Assembly (NCBI RefSeq): GCF_000006405.1
Contig: NW_003215766.1
Span: 713,687 to 777,686, forward strand
Direction of reading: 5' to 3'
DNA: 64,000 nucleotides
From: Perkinsus marinus ATCC 50983
Lineage: Eukaryota; Perkinsozoa; Perkinsida; Perkinsidae
Translations under genes and position numbers: made by a program
Notes under the pieces: model-generated
Told to the model about the DNA's origin: nothing
What the model saw: the letters and a program-made list of their open reading frames with translations, nothing else
Databases searched by the model: none
Shown: in pieces, positions 56,263 through 64,000 of the stretch
Position numbering within the stretch: position 1 is the stretch's first letter
Layout of the letters: every line of letters begins with the position of its first letter

Positions 56263-57579
56263 TTAACAAGATCGACTCGCCAGATACTTCTCGACGTCTT
56301 CAGCAGCCTTCGCACCCGTTAGAAGAGCTGCATGCACTGCGCCTTGGTATTCTGGATCACAGTGTTCTCCAGCGAACCAGACCAAGCCGTGTCGCTGTGC
56401 CGCCCTTTCTACGTCCCGTTCAGTGGATCCCGGCCTGTAATGAGAATAGGCTCCCATCGAGTACAGACCCGAACAGAAGAATGTAACAGATGTTCGATCA
56501 GGTGGTGGGAGGTCCGGAAACGCCACTTTCAAGGCCTCAACTGCGCCTTCTATCGCCTCTGATGCGCTGATGTCCACCACTTGAGCTGTGACGGCACTCG
56601 TAGAGAGAACCTCAAAAAGCCAATTGTGGCCATCAGGACCGATAACAGCTATACCGGCCTTGTCATCAGGGATAGGCTCGGTCTCGTCCCAGCCTAGAAA
56701 GACTTTCTCACTGGTGCCAGTGCCAAGCCTGTTGATGGATTCTCGCTGAGCCGCGGACAATTCTGGCTCGAAGCTGAGTCGACCTGTTTGTAAAACTCCC
56801 AAGGGCACCGTGCAGATGCAAGCTTTGGCATAGTATTCAGCACCGTCCTTCGTAGTAACCTTAACCAAGCCATCTTGCTCAACCACAGAGACGACTGGAG
56901 AGGAAAGTATGAAGTGTGCGTTAGGGCACTCCCTACGGAGCTCCTCGACAAGTGCGTACATGCCCTCCTTCACTTTACCGTCAGGGCCTTCGCACCTACC
57001 GGTCTCGTCCGAGCCGTTAAACTCGTTAGCTCGGAGTTGGGCGTCCGAGCTGACACCCATCCACGTTCGAACAAGATACCACCAAAGATACCTCACGAGC
57101 TCGTCCTCAGTAGAGAGGTCGATCCCAGCCAATTTGACGCCATCTTCGAAACTTACGTCATCATCCAATTCTCGACAGACACTTTCCGCTCTTTCCATCA
57201 GATTTTGCATCCTCCTATAGGCGCTATCCAACTCCTCAGCTGAGTACAACTTCCCCTCCGCGTTGTATGCCCGCAAGCCTGTAATATACTCCTCATCGGA
57301 GCCAGGATACGTCTCGAGGTGAAGCTTCGCGCGGTGGATGAGGTCCACCATAGGGTTCTCCGGGCAAACGCCGTGTACGTATTGAGCGCCCATATCAATA
57401 GCAACCCCCCGGTGCCACCTGGTCGGGCTGATCCTCCCTCCGAGCCGAGGTCGCGCCTCGATAACAGCTACATCGTGATGAAGCTGCAATGCCCTGGCAG
57501 CGGCGAGGCCTGCAGCGCCACCGCCAATGATGACGGCATCGAACGTTGTTGGCGTAGGGCTGTCGGGGACGCACATCAA
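56263..57579 (-). CDS. Flavin-containing amine oxidase (polyamine oxidase-like), intronless, 438 aa
   Basis: FAD-dependent oxidation of an amine, probably a polyamine, giving an aldehyde and hydrogen peroxide. Seen: FDAVIIGGGAAGLAAARAL (residues 13-31), the dinucleotide-binding fold; VIEARPRLGGRI, the FAD-ribose Glu and the following GGR; GAQYVHGVCPENP; a central domain with KACICTVPLGVLQTGRLSFE, the family TVPLGVL motif; and a C-terminal FAD contact VWFAGEHCDPEYQGAVHAAL followed by TGAKAAEDV. All family landmarks are in order and the length is normal. The frame is uninterrupted. No clear signal peptide or peroxisomal C-terminal tripeptide (ends ASRSC). Start at Met1 or Met2 at 57579. Confidence 0.9.
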   Translation of the reverse strand: MMCVPDSPTPTTFDAVIIGGGAAGLAAARALQLHHDVAVIEARPRLGGRISPTRWHRGVAIDMGAQYVHGVCPENPMVDLIHRAKLHLETYPGSDEEYITGLRAYNAEGKLYSAEELDSAYRRMQNLMERAESVCRELDDDVSFEDGVKLAGIDLSTEDELVRYLWWYLVRTWMGVSSDAQLRANEFNGSDETGRCEGPDGKVKEGMYALVEELRRECPNAHFILSSPVVSVVEQDGLVKVTTKDGAEYYAKACICTVPLGVLQTGRLSFEPELSAAQRESINRLGTGTSEKVFLGWDETEPIPDDKAGIAVIGPDGHNWLFEVLSTSAVTAQVVDISASEAIEGAVEALKVAFPDLPPPDRTSVTFFCSGLYSMGAYSHYRPGSTERDVERAAQRHGLVWFAGEHCDPEYQGAVHAALLTGAKAAEDVEKYLASRSC

Positions 57580-57717
57580 ATATTTGAGTAAGCTGACACA
57601 CTAGGTCTAGTAAGTGTGATGGAACGAGTTGGAATTGAGCCGGCGGAAGGAGCGCGGGAGACGATGCAGCGTTTGTGGTACACACATTTTGAAGGCCTAT
57701 TCAGCTTACAGTAGAAC

Positions 57718-58025
57718 CAATTCTATCGGGAGGGGCGGCTATGCCACCACCCCAAGGCATGTCTTAGTGCAATCAATTTCGCAGCGGCATGAGTGTGAAG
57801 TAATTCCAAATTTGACGAGTTGTGGGAATCAATTTCGTTGTTAGTGAGACCAACTCCGCTGCAGGGGCAGATATGCCATTCTGGGACTGGCGCCCATTTT
57901 CCACCCATCGTTGAATTTGACGGTCGTGTCGACAAGATTGAGCTTCCTATCGCGTGCGGCTGCGAAATTAATTGCACTAAGGCACTTCTTGACGGAGTGG
58001 CATAACTGCCCCAATGATAGAATTG
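57718..58025. mobile_element. Foldback/MITE-like element, copy 2
   Basis: About 308 bp with exact ends CAATTCTATC (57718-57727) and GATAGAATTG (58016-58025). Arms are inverted copies of each other over about 60 bp: GGGGCGGCTATGCCAC and CTTAGTGCAATCAATTTCGC on the left, GTGGCATAACTGCCCC and GCGAAATTAATTGCACTAAG on the right. An inner GGGGCAGATATGCCA is shared with copy 1 at 17296-17739. No obvious target-site duplication and no transposase frame. Confidence 0.72.
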
Positions 58026-58465
58026 ATTCGGCTAGTGACTGAATAGGCTTTAACAAGGAGTAGCATCGACAATATCAGCTGTGTTAAAGTAGCCGTTCGA
58101 ATCAACTACACAAGGAGTGTAATGGTTCTCACCTCTCCTTATCGGATAGTCTCCGACAAGTACTCTCGCTACCCTTTGAGTGACACTGTCGTCTGACGGC
58201 GAGCGCGATAGTAGTTTAGCACGAACAATTTTGTACGAATTTCTGGTGAGCTTGCGAGCTCACAACAATAGAAATGATCGAATAGCAACAGGGCTAAGTA
58301 AGCGTTAAATCATTGTTTACCTTTCACGGGTACGCTGGGAGAGTGGGAAAGGGCAATGATTCGTTTGAGATAGCAGTTCAAGGTTGGTAGTGTGGAGTAC
58401 CCTGGGGTGACTGTTGTCATTAGGCGCAAAGGGGAAACTCCCCTCTTTGTGTCTAATGTTCACTG
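58026..58465. other. Spacer, nothing recognised
   Basis: About 440 bp between the foldback element and the retroelement remnant; no gene seen. Confidence 0.35.
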
Positions 58466-58690
58466 TTGAATATCGATGCGGTAGTTGATACTGTAGATCA
58501 TGGACTCTTAAAGTGTCCAAAATTCAGAGAGATCAGAACACGTTGTCTTCTCTCCTCACTGGAGACAGACAGACGCGATTACGTTGGTAGGAATACCGTT
58601 AATGTCCTGCGGTTCATTGCTCTAGCGAGAGGTTTACAATACTTATTTGTCTCTCTCTTGACCCTTCGGATGAATGCTCTTGAACCGTGA
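58466..58690 (+). pseudogene. Remnant of a non-LTR retrotransposon polyprotein end, tentative
   Basis: The frame contains TVDHGLLKCPKFREIRTRCL, which looks like the zinc-knuckle-like H-x-L-x-x-CPKF-x-x-IR segment found after the reverse transcriptase in LINE-type elements. It continues VLRFIALARGLQY before a stop. No reverse transcriptase motif is seen upstream, so only a fragment remains. Confidence 0.35.
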
Positions 58691-58970
58691 AAACCACGGA
58701 GAAGTCTATGACATGTCCTCAGTGGATCATAAATTATGATTCATAATCCGCCGACTCGTGAGTGATCCCATAAGGGTCTCACGTGTACTAAGCGTTGTGC
58801 GCTCATCTCCGCGTGCCAGCCGATTGACCACTATCATACCTGTGGACTTCACAGTGTGAAGGACGGACTGATTTCGATAAACGAGCCCTTCTGATAGGTT
58901 GGGCGCGGAATGACTCCAAACTGCAGTCCTAACATTCAAATTGTAGTTTTTGTTCGAGGTTGACACCGTG

Positions 58971-59756
58971 ATGAGATATTCCCATCTTCTTCTCAGCGTC
59001 TTGGTACTAGTCGAAGCTGAAGTGATTCGTGGACTCTTCGCTCGAAGAACTTCTCTGCGCACATTTGCTGGCCCTTCCCACTTCTCCTTCCCTCCGAACT
59101 GTCCAAAGACCTCTAAGCCGAAGGATGTGCCCTACTGTGCTACTGGAGAACTCGACCTCGGGCTGAAATGGGTTGTCGATTTCGATACTTACATATTTGA
59201 CGTGTTCGACCCTACCAAGACTGTTCTCTTCGGGCTCAACGCCACCATTAATAAAGGTATCCCGGAGTTCCTCGAGGTTCGAACTGGTGGGTGTGCAGCT
59301 CCTGTCTTGGTTGACTTGTCTCCGAAATTCCTACCGCATCTCCTTGAGGCGGCCGTTAAATTCTGCACATGGGGAGGAGGCCCAGGGAAGTACAATCCTA
59401 GGACCGAGAGCTACTCAGCTGAGTTCAATATCTCTGCTCAACTTTCATTGTTTTCCGGTGGAAGGAAAATCTCTCAGGGTATACAAGTCAACGGCACTGC
59501 TAAGGCGTGGATTAAACCTCATTTCGACATCGGACTCGATGCTCACGTGATCGATACCGTCGGAGATCCCAATATTCTCCAATCATCCCTCATTTTCCTC
59601 AACTCGATCGCTACTGTGAATGGTTCCATCTTCACGTGGCGTATCATCAATGGGATAAGCTTGGACATGTACTCGACCGGAACTGGCCATCATTATTTCA
59701 ATAGAACTTTCATAAACAAGATCATCCAAGTGTCGCCACCACAGGTTCGGTTCTAG
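58971..59756 (+). CDS. Secreted glycoprotein-like orphan, intronless, about 261 aa
   Basis: I chose the Met at 58971 because it gives a compact signal peptide, MRYSHLLLSVLVLVEAE; the frame also has a Met at 58950. The mature part starts with FPPNCPKTSKPKDVPYC and has the features of an exported beta-rich protein: YCATGELDLGLKWVVDFDTY, SAEFNISAQLSLFSGGRK and ILQSSLIFLNSIATVNGSIF. Five N-glycosylation sites are visible (NAT, NIS, NGT, NGS, NRT). No transmembrane helix beyond the signal. It ends at 59756. No family recognised. The alternating hydrophobic pattern would fit a lipid-binding or BPI-like fold, but that is a guess. Confidence 0.6.
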   Translation: MRYSHLLLSVLVLVEAEVIRGLFARRTSLRTFAGPSHFSFPPNCPKTSKPKDVPYCATGELDLGLKWVVDFDTYIFDVFDPTKTVLFGLNATINKGIPEFLEVRTGGCAAPVLVDLSPKFLPHLLEAAVKFCTWGGGPGKYNPRTESYSAEFNISAQLSLFSGGRKISQGIQVNGTAKAWIKPHFDIGLDAHVIDTVGDPNILQSSLIFLNSIATVNGSIFTWRIINGISLDMYSTGTGHHYFNRTFINKIIQVSPPQVRF

Positions 59757-60084
59757 GGTGAATTTTAGATTATTCCCGGAGCATCGGTAAGTTCCCAGTG
59801 GCTTCGAGGCAGCATCAACTATCTCCATTTCTATTACAACGCGCTGTGCGTTCATTATTTGTTATTACCAGCCATCATTCATCAGCCGATACGAACTATT
59901 CAACCGATACAACCTATTCAACAGTCTGAACTTGTTGGGTTGAGTAGGGATTCGTCAGAGTTGTCAAGTAAGTGCGTCACAGACTGGTTGACACCAAATC
60001 GAGCGCCTCGACCCCATTTTCTCACAGTTTCTAGAGAGTCAACACTCAGTGTTGCCTGGAAGGTATGTCCGGCGTCCTCGCTCG
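59757..60084. other. Convergent spacer, nothing recognised
   Basis: Between the secreted orphan and the FYVE gene. Contains a short run of CCGATACAACCTATTCAAC-like repeats near 59895-59925. Confidence 0.4.
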
Positions 60085-61014
60085 CTAGTAAGAGCGGTCA
60101 TGACCACGCCAGGCAGGACCACTGTAGGAGAGGGGACTCCTCGGTGAGGCCACTAAACTCTCGAAAGGCATATGTAGACCCTCCTCTTCACTAGCCATCA
60201 GCTGCTGACTATCCGGAGACTGCTGCAGTAGGGCCGAATGGCAGTGGTCGCAGACACGGTGCTGGCCCTTGACAAAATGATTGCTGCACCGGTAACAGAA
60301 GATACGACCGCATATCCTGCAGTGATGTTTCCGACGGAAGGCATGGAAGGTTCTCGAGCAGCCGAAGCAGGCCGTGCACTTCTCATCAGGCATCCACAAA
60401 CTACGTTGGTCGTCACCATCGAGCATTGGGACAGAGTCGGGGACATAAGGGGGGCTGCTGCCAATGGAAGGATAAGCCTCTGACGATTGATGCAGCACCT
60501 GATTGTTGCTCGAGCTGGAGCTCCCAACAGCAGTACCCTGGCCCCCGAAAGAGCTCCCCTGTGACCTCAGAGGAGTACCAGGCACACCCAAGACGGAACG
60601 TGTTGTTCGTCTCCACCACGTATTGAGACGTCCGCCAAGGGTTCGATTCGCCATAGACGGCTGGTCACTATCAACATCACTGCCTTCATCACTATGATGG
60701 CGAACCGGCGAAAGAGTGAGAGACTTGGCCTCTATGATAACGGGGGGCGGGGCTTGCATCCTTCTTGTCACCAATCCAGCGATATGTGGTGCTGAAGAGG
60801 AGGTGCTGATCCCCCGACCAAGGCTCCGATACGGAGAAGTCTCCTTCAAGTTGCCTTCTGTATCGTAAATCCGCACGTCGACCAACGGCGCCTTGTCAGT
60901 GCCCTCTGAAGCACCACCTTCAGAACCATTCATAATACAGACGACTACGAGACCCGACCTCTTCCCTTCATCCATGACCAACACAAGAGAAAAACACCAA
61001 ACCAGAGACCTCAC
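60085..61014 (-). CDS. FYVE zinc-finger protein, 309 aa, intronless
   Basis: Binds phosphatidylinositol 3-phosphate on endosomal membranes in known relatives. Seen: an N-terminal low-complexity region rich in Ser, Pro and Gly, then the FYVE domain at about residues 208-258. It has WMPDEKCTACFGC, TFHAFRRKHHCRICG (the basic R-R-K-HHCR motif), RIFCYRCSNHF and RVCDHC, giving four CxxC pairs as expected. The W-M-P-D entry is the FYVE WxxD and closely resembles the Fab1/PIKfyve FYVE. No kinase domain follows in this frame (stop at 60085), so this is either a stand-alone FYVE protein or the 5' part of a longer spliced gene. Met at 61014 or Met at 60975 could start. It lies 10 bp beyond the SF3B3 stop on the same strand. 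Confidence 0.82.
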   Translation of the reverse strand: MRSLVWCFSLVLVMDEGKRSGLVVVCIMNGSEGGASEGTDKAPLVDVRIYDTEGNLKETSPYRSLGRGISTSSSAPHIAGLVTRRMQAPPPVIIEAKSLTLSPVRHHSDEGSDVDSDQPSMANRTLGGRLNTWWRRTTRSVLGVPGTPLRSQGSSFGGQGTAVGSSSSSNNQVLHQSSEAYPSIGSSPPYVPDSVPMLDGDDQRSLWMPDEKCTACFGCSRTFHAFRRKHHCRICGRIFCYRCSNHFVKGQHRVCDHCHSALLQQSPDSQQLMASEEEGLHMPFESLVASPRSPLSYSGPAWRGHDRSY

Positions 61015-61023
61015 GTAAAAACG

Positions 61024-62654
61024 TCAAACTCGGAAAGCGGCGGTAGCCATGACCCCTCGAAGGTTGTCCAACGAGGCCGCTATCTGGTCGGCAACGCTCT
61101 GAGTGTCGCCCTCTGGAAGCATCCCCGCTTCTAGGAGGACTTGCTGGACCGTGGGATTCAAACTGGACCCGTCAAGACCGATCAACTGACAGCCCATCAT
61201 GACCATTCAACATGACATTCACCAGCTTCGCACCTGTTCACACATATCGCCATCGATAACACCTGTGGAGGGAGGCTGTAACGGCTGTCGCTGACTGGGT
61301 CGTGTTGGGCACACGCAAGAACGGAAGAGCCCTTCTAAGTACTGAATGAGGAAGGTCAGAAACAACTGCGACTGTCACAGAGGTTCTTTACCGATAGGAA
61401 CTGTGGTGAGTCCGCGAAGGATTCTATGTTGCCCGCCTGTGCCCTTTGTTTCCACGGACCAGCGCCCATCGCGCTCCCATGGTCTGGCAACGGCACCAGA
61501 ACTCCGATGGCCCCTCGAATCTACAGCAGACAGGCATCATCAGACTGAGCACAGCTGGGCATGCCTACCGTAGCATACACAATACATTGAGGTAGAGCGC
61601 CGAGCAAAGACGTCTCAACTGCACATACTGCCGTAGGGATATCACAGCCCAGAGTGATATGCGCCAACGGTTCGAACTGAGGAGTAACACAAGCTGACTG
61701 TTGCGGCCAAATGTACAACAGCGTAGTACGCAAGCCGAGATCTCGAGAGGCATCCGCATAGGGTATCCAGCAAGGTCGCTCTTCTCGTCAGCTGCTATGT
61801 GGCCAGGCACCCGCATGGTCGTGAGGCCGCCACGCTTGTCACCCACAATGACCGTATCACGGTCAAAGATGCAGGCCGATGCGAATTGTGCACCGAGTTG
61901 GCCACCAAAATCTCTACACAGTGGATGCAGGGACCAATCTCGCTTTCTGAAAAGACCATAACCCTCCTATCTGACTGAAGCCAGCGTCCCAACCTTATGC
62001 CATGCAGTTGTAGACCCCCTCGAGCACGAGCGGCAGAGTAGATCCGATCCGGACACTTCTCATCATGATCACAATGGAGCCAAATCGGCGCCTCCATCTT
62101 GTTCCACGATTGCCGTGTCAATTCCAGTCGGTCTCTAAAGTTGTACCTCGATGAGAACACCTCACTGTGAATCCGCACCTAGGTTACCTACAGTGCCAGC
62201 GTGCCGTTGGCTAGACTGACCAAAAGCCCCGCCCCATCGCCGTGGGCCGTCATAGTGATGATGGCCGCCTCTGTAGGTTGTTCCTTGGCCAGCTGCAGCT
62301 CGTAACGACGGTGAGTCATCGGGGCCGGCTCGAGCTCGAAATAAGTGTATCTGCTTCAAGAGGCCATAGAAGAGCCGTCTAGCCACCATGAGAGATACTG
62401 ACAGTCTTATCGAGTAGCTATCAGCCTCTCCTGCCTCAGTCCCTCTCCGATGGATACCCATTGCCAGCACTGGAGGTTGTTGGGATACTAGAGCTGTCTT
62501 GGACACTATCGGGCACATGCAAAGGCACTCTTCGTTGGCCGGGAACTTGAGAGTAGCCAACATAGTAAACGTCCGTCCTCCTATGAGATGCACGACAGAG
62601 CCTCCTTCATTCAGCGTACCTAAGACATCAATAACCACCAGGATGTTCCTCGTT

Positions 62655-62691
<37 letters not shown>

Positions 62692-64000
62692 CCTTGGAAG
62701 CTGAATCTCTAGCCAGTACTGCTATGACGAACTCTCCTGGCTCCCCCTCAGGATGAGCGTCTAGTACAACTATTCTCCGACCGGTCCTGCCGAGGCTAAC
62801 TGGCTCGAGTAAATCGTGGAAGCCAGACCAGTGGCCTTCTACAGGCAGCAGTAGACTCCCCAACACCATAGCTGATGACCCCGCGTCCTGATCACAGAGG
62901 TATACCACCCCTCCTGTGGGGCATGCTTCCGTAACGTAAGGCGCCACGAAAACTGGTACATCCACTCCATAACCAGTGGTCGGCACGCACCAATCTTCAT
63001 TGGGTCGGGCATAGGCCCGGCACGCGAATGTACCAGCACCAAGGGCTAGCGTGGTCTCGTCCGGCAACGTGGTAACTTGGCGAACTGGTTTGGGACCGAG
63101 AAACCTTGCCCGCTGCCTTCCCAGAGAGCCAAGATCAGGGTCCATTGAGTACTTCATGAGGACCCCATTGGTGAGGCCGAGGTACAATGAGTGGAGCCCC
63201 CCGACATAGTTCATGTGAATGGTCTCTACTGTACTGCTAACGTTGGCTACAGTAAGAGCCTGGAAGCCAAGCTGGGTAGCTCCCTGTTGCTCTTCGTATC
63301 GATATACTGCAACCTTGCTCCCTCTGGTACACAGGGCCAACAGCCCATGGGCCGCTGACACGGTCATAATCTCAGTGTCGGTGTCGAAGCTGCCAACCTC
63401 GTTGACTAGGCCCGGTGCATCGATAGCTAGGGCCACCACACGGCCACGATGGCGCACCTCACCATCTCCTAGGGCCACCATGATGAGCGAACCACCATCC
63501 CAGCAGGCAGCAGCGATCCGACACCCACGTGGGGGATGCCAATCACCTCCTCTCGGCACCAGCTTGCACTCTGCTGGAGTGACCTGCACCCCTTGACAGG
63601 CAAACACAGTGGGGAGACCAGTGACGAACTCCGCCTCGCCTGGGGGCACCTCGACCACCCCCGAGCCTGTCAGCTGCAGTACCAGCGTTACATCCACGAA
63701 CGAGATGAGCATGTAGCGAGTACGAACCTCATCCTCTATCGTGAACACGGCCGTGGCTCTACCTGGCAATGGTGTTGAGCCCAGCTTCAACATACCCACG
63801 CCATACCTAAACGACTAGGTGAATAAGAAAATAGGATCCAGTACAGGATAAAACTCACGCAAGAGCACGGAGGTGGGAGTGCTGACCCCGACCAGATAAG
63901 ACAAGGCAGGCTGGCTGACTAAGCCTAGATCCACCGTTGTCGCTACCATTAGGAGAGCCGACTGCCATCGTGTCGTCTGGTAGAGTTGCCGGGGTCGCCG
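61024..64000 (-). CDS. SF3B3: Splicing factor 3B subunit 3 (SF3B3/SAP130), multi-exon, 5' end outside window
   Basis: WD-propeller scaffold of the U2 snRNP SF3b complex. Seen: the exon at the window edge (GRGQHSHLRALA, with a GTGAGT donor near 63858) joins YGVGMLKLGSTPLPGRATAV and FTIEDEVRTRYMLISFVDVT. That matches the SF3B3 segment around ELPGNPNAVWT and YIIVSFVNATLV. Then come YLGLTNGVLMKYSMDPDLGS and RARFLGPKPVRQVTT, RRYELQLAKEQPTEAAIITM, FASACIFDRDTVIVGDKRGG, FEPLAHITLGCDIPTAVCAV and RGAIGVLVPLPDHGS. The C-terminus DQIAASLDNLRGVMATAAFR ends at 61024. DDB1 and CPSF1 share the fold, but the specific segments fit SF3B3. The sequence is divergent and carries a run of Ser (62650-62691). Confidence 0.82.
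62655..62691 (+). repeat. (CTA)n microsatellite inside SF3B3
   Basis: Twelve tandem trinucleotides, read on the coding (minus) strand as AGT, giving a poly-Ser run in an otherwise conserved beta-propeller protein. Confidence 0.85.

Overview
The window is eukaryotic nuclear DNA. Genes are broken by very short GT-AG introns (about 38-60 nt; some of 180-450 nt), stop codons fit the standard code, and base composition is mixed. The products are eukaryote-specific: SF3B3, UBA3, a UCH-type deubiquitinase, a FYVE protein, an actin-related protein and a CEP76/CC2D2A-like protein. Gene style and content suggest a flagellated alveolate protist, most likely a Perkinsus-type (perkinsozoan) genome. That placement is inference from family resemblance; no rRNA or other marker gene is present. 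A run of 100 N at 38277-38376 is an assembly gap.

Layout. 1-5.2 kb: actin-related protein (+) and aldo-keto reductase (-). 5.2-7.1 kb: non-coding DNA with two clusters of AAGGAGC/CCTTAAGG palindromes. 7.1-13.8 kb: RING-finger protein (-), non-canonical poly(A)/uridylyl transferase (+) and neuralized-repeat protein (-). 13.8-20.9 kb: a large intron-rich gene (-) with C2-like segments and a C-terminal transglutaminase-like region of the CEP76/CC2D2A type. 22.6-27.2 kb: intronless subtilisin-like protease (-) and glyoxalase II (-). 27.2-30.6 kb: a gene desert with an AT-rich tandem repeat and several perfect palindromes. 30.6-34.4 kb: two poorly resolved genes (-). 34.94-38.28 kb: about 29 copies of a 115-bp satellite, ending at the gap. 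38.4-41.7 kb: two tandem ankyrin-repeat genes (+). 41.8-48.9 kb: a small gene (+), UBA3 (-), a charged coiled-coil gene (+) and an intronless UNC93-like membrane protein (+). 49-56 kb: an orphan ORF, a GPI-anchored-type surface protein (+), UCH (-) and small or unknown genes (-). 56-64 kb: flavin amine oxidase (-), a foldback element and a retroelement remnant, a secreted orphan (+), a FYVE protein (-), and SF3B3 (-), which runs off the right edge.

The genes are mostly unrelated housekeeping functions rather than one pathway. Ubiquitin or ubiquitin-like biology recurs (RING protein, UBA3, UCH), and the neuralized-repeat protein may belong there too. The most interesting non-coding signals are two dispersed element families. 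One occurs in at least six copies. Four of them sit inside introns, and one copy matches an intron from splice donor to splice acceptor. The other is a foldback element with long inverted arms, present twice. Exon joins were made by eye from reading frame and GT/AG sites and should be treated as provisional.
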